A DNA stretch of 17,342 nucleotides from contig CABROZ010000044.1 of assembly GCA_902472795.1 (NCBI GenBank), forward strand, positions 1 through 17,342, written 5' to 3'. The notes beneath the pieces are model-generated. The model made no database searches, had not been told where the DNA came from, and was given only the letters and a program-made list of their open reading frames with translations. Position 1 is the stretch's first letter, and every line of letters begins with the position of its first letter. This DNA is from an uncultured Bacteroides sp. Lineage in GTDB: Bacteria > Bacteroidota > Bacteroidia > Bacteroidales > Bacteroidaceae. Shown piece after piece: positions 14,222 to 17,342 of this stretch. The translations under genes were made by a program, and so were the position numbers.

Positions 14222-14360
14222 AGGGTGCATTAAGCAGAAGAACAGGTTACAAATTTTAGGCACGGATTACACGGAAAATCACGGTGAAAAGAATAAAACA
14301 ATCCGTGAAAATCCGTGTAATCCGTGCCTGAATAATCAGTTCTTCTGCTTAATGCACCCT
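14222..14360. repeat. 139-bp interrupted palindrome between convergent phoA and lpxH
   Basis: The outer 22-base arms (14222-14243 and 14339-14360) are perfect inverted copies, containing GCATTAAGCAGAAG. Inside, the 18-base arms AGGCACGGATTACACGGA (14258-14275) and TCCGTGTAATCCGTGCCT (14312-14329) are also perfectly inverted, followed inward by TCACGG and CCGTGA. The iteration of ACGGATTA/CACGGA is typical of dispersed repeats. On the plus strand the right arm runs into TTTTT (14360-14364), so it can serve as the phoA terminator, and perhaps partly for lpxH in the other direction. No target-site duplication was seen. Confidence 0.85.
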
Positions 14361-14384
14361 TTTTCGTATCTATACAGTCGGCTT

Positions 14385-15149
14385 TTACAGCTTCGTTTCC
14401 CCTTCGATGAACTCTTCGAGGAAAAGGTTCTCACCGTCGAACACGGCGTACGAGAAGTAATTGATCCAGTCGCCCAGGATGACGATGCGCGAGGTGGCGC
14501 TCAGCATCAGGTCGAGCTCGATGTGGCGGTGTCCGTAGATGAAGAAGTTGATGTCGGGATGGTTCTTCAGATAGTCCTTGGTGTAGAGCACCAGGAACTC
14601 GTTGTTCTCGCCCATGTAGTCGGGTTCCTTGCCGTTCACTCGTTTCAGGCGGCTGTGCTTGGCCCAGTTCAGCCCGAACTCCATGCTCCAACGCGGATGC
14701 AGGGCCGAGAAGAGGGTTTGCAGCGTGCGGCTGTGGAACATGGTGCGCAGCAGCTTGAACTTCCGGTCGGGGTCGCCCAGCCCGTCGCCGTGGGCCAGGT
14801 AGAACTCTTTCCCGTAGATTTCGGTGGTCAGGGGGTGGCGGTGCAGGATGACGCCGCACTCCTTGGTCAGATAGTCGCCGCACCAGATGTCGTGGTTGCC
14901 CGTGAAGAAGTGCACTTCCACGCCTAAGTCGGTCAGTTCGGACAGTTTGCCTAAGAAGCGCGTATATCCCTTGGGCACGACGGTCTTGAATTCGTACCAG
15001 AAGTCGAACATGTCGCCCAGCAGATAGACGGCAGCTGCCTTGTGCTTGATGCTGTCCAGAAAGTTGACTAAGCGGCGTTCCTGCGTCCGCCCGTGTTCGA
15101 TGGCCCGTGAGCCGAGGTGTGCGTCGGAAAGGAAATATACGTTCTTCAT
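14385..15149 (-). CDS. lpxH: UDP-2,3-diacylglucosamine diphosphatase
   Basis: This 254-residue enzyme hydrolyses UDP-2,3-diacylglucosamine to lipid X and UMP, the fourth step of lipid A synthesis, at the inner face of the cytoplasmic membrane. It has the calcineurin-like metal motifs SDAHLG (Asp9, His11), LLGDMFDFW (Asp46), TGNHD (Asn85, His86), LAHGDGLG and YGHRHIE. The motif GDMFDFWYE and the long insert with LNWAKHSRLKR are typical of LpxH-type proteins and separate it from general phosphoesterases. There is no signal peptide, which also distinguishes it from the phosphoesterase lipoprotein at 10673. It lies 34 bases after the TlpA-like gene on the same strand and converges on phoA. It is housekeeping and not part of the phosphate locus. 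Confidence 0.92.
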   Translation of the reverse strand: MKNVYFLSDAHLGSRAIEHGRTQERRLVNFLDSIKHKAAAVYLLGDMFDFWYEFKTVVPKGYTRFLGKLSELTDLGVEVHFFTGNHDIWCGDYLTKECGVILHRHPLTTEIYGKEFYLAHGDGLGDPDRKFKLLRTMFHSRTLQTLFSALHPRWSMEFGLNWAKHSRLKRVNGKEPDYMGENNEFLVLYTKDYLKNHPDINFFIYGHRHIELDLMLSATSRIVILGDWINYFSYAVFDGENLFLEEFIEGETKL

Positions 15150-15183
15150 ATCAGGCTTGATGTTAGGGGTTGGCGTTTATCTC

Positions 15184-16329
15184 TTATTTGAACAGTTCGT
15201 CCAAGTATTTGTAGAAGGCGGGGTCTTCGCCTATCACTACTTTGGCGATTTTGCCTTGCGGATCGATGACGATTTTGGTGGGATATCCCTGTATGCCGTA
15301 CTTCACGGTGATGTCTGCCTCGTCCGTATTGCGCACGTGCAGCCAGGGCAGTTCGTGTTCCTTGACGGCAGCTTTCCATTTCTCTTCCGTGTCGCGGCAG
15401 TCGATGCCCAGTATCTCCATGCGGTCTTTGTACTTGGTGTAGTATTTCTTCATGTCGGGGATGCCTTTGATGCACCAGCCGCACCAGCTACCCCAGAAGT
15501 CCAGCACCACGTACTTGCCACGCAGCGACGACAGGGTGAGGTCGTTGCCTTGGATGTCTTTCAGGGTAAAGTCGGGGGCGTCGGCACCTTCAGTGATGCT
15601 CTTCTGTGCTTCTTCGCGGGCTTTCTGTTGGTTGATAGTTTCTATCATGGCGCGATAGAGCGAAGCCATCGGACCGTTTTTCGCCTTTTCGCCGACAAGG
15701 TCGAGCAGGTCACTTGCGGTTCTGCCCATGCCGGATATCAGATAAACGGAGAGGTCTTCGTCGGGGTGCTGACGGATGTAGTCTTCCTTCACCTTTTGCA
15801 TATCGGCATGGATGGGTTCATAGAGCTGTCGCAACGAGTCGATGCGTTCGGGCGTCAGTGTTCCTTTGTTCTGCATGTCGATGATGACTTGTGTCACTTT
15901 GTGCATCTTGTCCTCATAGGGTTTGTACTGTTTGCGCACTTCTTCGTAGGCCTGGTGGAAGGCATTTCCTTTCAGATGGTAGTCGTCCATGGAGCCGCTT
16001 ACCTCCACTGTCTCGCCGGGGAAGGCTACCACGCCGATTGTCTGGCGAAGCGACGCTGCTTCGGCACCGTTGCCGGGCTTGGCATAGAAATAGGCCTCCA
16101 TCGGTACACTGTCGTTCTTAAGCCGGAAGGAGAATTGCCCATTCTGCATGGCTATTGTATCTCTTTGCACCGCGCTTCGGCTCAGGTCCGACAGGGCAAA
16201 GTAGTTTACTATCAGTGTATCACTTTCTATACCGGTCAGGTTGCCGGTGATGGTGGTCTGTTTGGGTGCGGGCTGGCAGGCGCAGAGCAGTGCGGTGGCG
16301 GCCAGCAGGCTGAGTTGTTTCTTGTTCAT
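15184..16329 (-). CDS. TlpA-like thioredoxin-fold lipoprotein with DUF4369 domain
   Basis: This 381-residue protein starts with the lipoprotein signal MNKKQLSLLAATALLCAC, with Cys18 the likely lipidated residue. The N-terminal part (about 25-120) is a DUF4369-type beta domain (TITGNLTGIESDTLIVNYF), the middle (about 120-245) is mostly helical and charged, and the C-terminal part (about 250-381) is a thioredoxin-fold TlpA/AhpC-type domain with the redox site WCGWC (Cys283, Cys286) and the cis-Pro loop GYPT. Such proteins act in the periplasm as thiol-disulfide oxidoreductases; the electron partner is unknown. The upstream neighbour, the DUF59 protein, ends 18 bases before its start, and lpxH follows by 34, so the three are probably one operon from the promoter at 16694-16724. 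Confidence 0.92.
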   Translation of the reverse strand: MNKKQLSLLAATALLCACQPAPKQTTITGNLTGIESDTLIVNYFALSDLSRSAVQRDTIAMQNGQFSFRLKNDSVPMEAYFYAKPGNGAEAASLRQTIGVVAFPGETVEVSGSMDDYHLKGNAFHQAYEEVRKQYKPYEDKMHKVTQVIIDMQNKGTLTPERIDSLRQLYEPIHADMQKVKEDYIRQHPDEDLSVYLISGMGRTASDLLDLVGEKAKNGPMASLYRAMIETINQQKAREEAQKSITEGADAPDFTLKDIQGNDLTLSSLRGKYVVLDFWGSWCGWCIKGIPDMKKYYTKYKDRMEILGIDCRDTEEKWKAAVKEHELPWLHVRNTDEADITVKYGIQGYPTKIVIDPQGKIAKVVIGEDPAFYKYLDELFK

Positions 16330-16347
16330 GGTATGCAGTTTTTTTTG

Positions 16348-16659
16348 TTATAGGAATCCGAGTTCCAGTTTGGCTTCTTCGCTCATCATGTCCTTGTCCC
16401 ATTCGGGTTCGAAGACGAGGTTGATGGTGGCTGAGCTGACGCCTTCGATGCTCTCTATCTTCTGGCGGATGTCTTCCATGATGAAGTCGGCCGCGGGACA
16501 GTTGGGGGCGGTGAGGGTCATGTCGATGTTGACGTTGCCATCGTCGGCTACGTCTATCTTGTAGATGAGGCCCAAGTCATAGACGTTGACGGGTATTTCG
16601 GGGTCATATACGGTCTTGAGCATGGCTACTATTTTCTCTTCTATTTCAAATCGGGTCAT
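16348..16659 (-). CDS. MIP18/DUF59 family metal-sulfur cluster assembly factor
   Basis: This is a 103-residue cytoplasmic protein covering one MIP18/SufT/PaaD-like domain. The hallmark motifs are present: TVYDPEIPVNVYDLGLIYKI near residues 16-36 and MTLTAPNCPAAD around 47-58, with the family's conserved cysteine in APNCPA. These proteins help insert or carry Fe-S clusters. No suf or isc gene is beside it in this window, so its client is unknown. A well-formed Bacteroides promoter lies 35-65 bases upstream, and the TlpA-like gene follows after 18 bases. Confidence 0.92.
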   Translation of the reverse strand: MTRFEIEEKIVAMLKTVYDPEIPVNVYDLGLIYKIDVADDGNVNIDMTLTAPNCPAADFIMEDIRQKIESIEGVSSATINLVFEPEWDKDMMSEEAKLELGFL

Positions 16660-16693
16660 ACGAATTGCATTGTTAAGGGGTTGTTTATGGTGG

Positions 16694-16724
16694 CAAAGCT
16701 ATGTATTTTAATTGAAACGGCAAA
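16694..16724 (-). promoter_or_regulatory. Bacteroides-type promoter for the DUF59-tlpA-lpxH genes
   Basis: On the minus strand, TTTG (16724-16721) is followed after 19 bases by TAGCTTTG (16701-16694). This matches the -33 TTTG / -7 TAnnTTTG consensus with ideal spacing. It sits in the 98-bp gap between radC and the DUF59 gene, about 35 bases before the ATG, and is the clearest promoter in the window. Confidence 0.8.
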
Positions 16725-16757
16725 ATTGCGGACCGCGGTTTCTTGTGTGCCGTGCGG

Positions 16758-17342
16758 TCAGAGGGCGCCTTCGTCGGCGAAGCTGTAGTAGCTGCCGTCG
16801 GTGACGATGAGGTGGTCGGTGAGGCGTATGTTCATGATTTGCGCGGCTTGCCGGATGCGGTCGGTCAGGCGGCGGTCGTCGTTGCTGGGGCGGGTGTTGC
16901 CCGAGGGGTGGTTGTGGACGAGTACCAGCTGGGTGGCGCGGCGCAGCAGGGCTTCGCGCAGGATGGTGCGCACGTCGGCGGTGGTCTGGTCGATGCCTCC
17001 GCGGCTGATGCAGATTTTGTCGATTACTTTTCCGGCCTGGTTGAGGAGGAGTATCCAGAACTCTTCGGTAGGCAGGTCGCACATCAGGGGGTGGAACAGC
17101 TCGTAGATGTCGGTAGAGCAGCGGATGGCAGGGCGTTCGGCAGGTTGGCTCAGCTTGCGGCGTCTGCCCAGTTCGAGGGCGGCCATGATGGTGATGCTCT
17201 TGGCAGGGCCCAGCCCCTTGAAGCGGGCAAAGTCGCGCATTTCCCACTTGCCCAGTTGGTTGAGGTCGTTGCCGCAGGCGTTCATCACGCGTTGCATCAG
17301 TGTTACGGCGCTTTCTTCGGCATTGCCCGAGCCGATGAGGAT
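16758..17342 (-). CDS. radC: RadC family JAB/MPN-domain protein, N-terminus beyond window
   Basis: The frame is open to the window edge, giving 194 residues of a protein that usually has about 225-230. The visible sequence starts ILIGSGNAEESAVTLMQRV, a helical part typical of RadC, then has a helix-hairpin-helix-like segment (FARFKGLGPAKSITIMAALELGRR) and the JAB/MPN domain with the zinc site LVHNHPSGNTRPSNDD (H-x-H-P-x(7)-D) and the C-terminal LTDHLIVTDGSYYSFADEG. The ATG at 17297 is internal, not the true start. Despite the name, a DNA-repair role is doubtful; its function is unsettled. It appears to be a chromosomal housekeeping copy with no mobile neighbours visible. Confidence 0.93.
   Translation of the reverse strand: MLIGSGNAEESAVTLMQRVMNACGNDLNQLGKWEMRDFARFKGLGPAKSITIMAALELGRRRKLSQPAERPAIRCSTDIYELFHPLMCDLPTEEFWILLLNQAGKVIDKICISRGGIDQTTADVRTILREALLRRATQLVLVHNHPSGNTRPSNDDRRLTDRIRQAAQIMNIRLTDHLIVTDGSYYSFADEGAL

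Noticed and set aside
15040..16353. 437-residue plus-strand open frame opposite the TlpA-like gene
   Set aside because: The minus strand encodes a lipoprotein with a complete WCGWC thioredoxin site; the plus frame is a shadow with Val/Phe/His-rich sequence.

Overview
The window fits a relatively GC-rich member of the Bacteroidales, probably Bacteroidaceae. Supporting points are a SusC/SusD pair, promoters of the Bacteroides type (a -7 box TAnnTTTG, with a clear -33 TTTG in one case), start codons without Shine-Dalgarno sequences, DUF4369/TlpA-type lipoproteins and LpxH. No mobile-element proteins, rRNA, tRNA or CRISPR arrays were seen.

Left block, minus strand (1-2440): a partial GNAT acetyltransferase, a DUF2156 protein, then lrgB and lrgA, which overlap by four bases. 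Divergent from lrgA and on the plus strand is the acetate pathway, pta (2830-3846) and ackA (4032-5228). It ends in two hairpin terminators. The lrgA-pta gap holds a tandem 22-bp repeat, and the pta-ackA gap holds a composite inverted repeat.

Centre, plus strand (5429-14187): this is the most interesting part. A run of six exact 11-bp-phased GTAAC-like repeats (5429-5494) ends about 8 bp before a -7-like box, just upstream of a susC start. This is the layout of a PhoB/PhoP-type activator site (Pho box). Downstream, closely spaced and co-oriented, are susC, susD, a calcineurin-like phosphoesterase lipoprotein, a secreted PHP-family phosphodiesterase broken by a frameshift, and a secreted alkaline phosphatase. 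Read together, the region looks like a phosphate-starvation scavenging locus: a SusCD outer-membrane importer paired with phosphodiesterase and phosphomonoesterase activities. The substrate cannot be read from the sequence.

Right block, minus strand (14385-17342): convergent with phoA across a 139-bp interrupted palindrome. In transcription order it holds a 5'-truncated radC-like JAB protein, a MIP18/DUF59 metal-sulfur assembly factor with a well-formed promoter, a TlpA/DUF4369 thioredoxin-like lipoprotein, and lpxH of lipid A synthesis.
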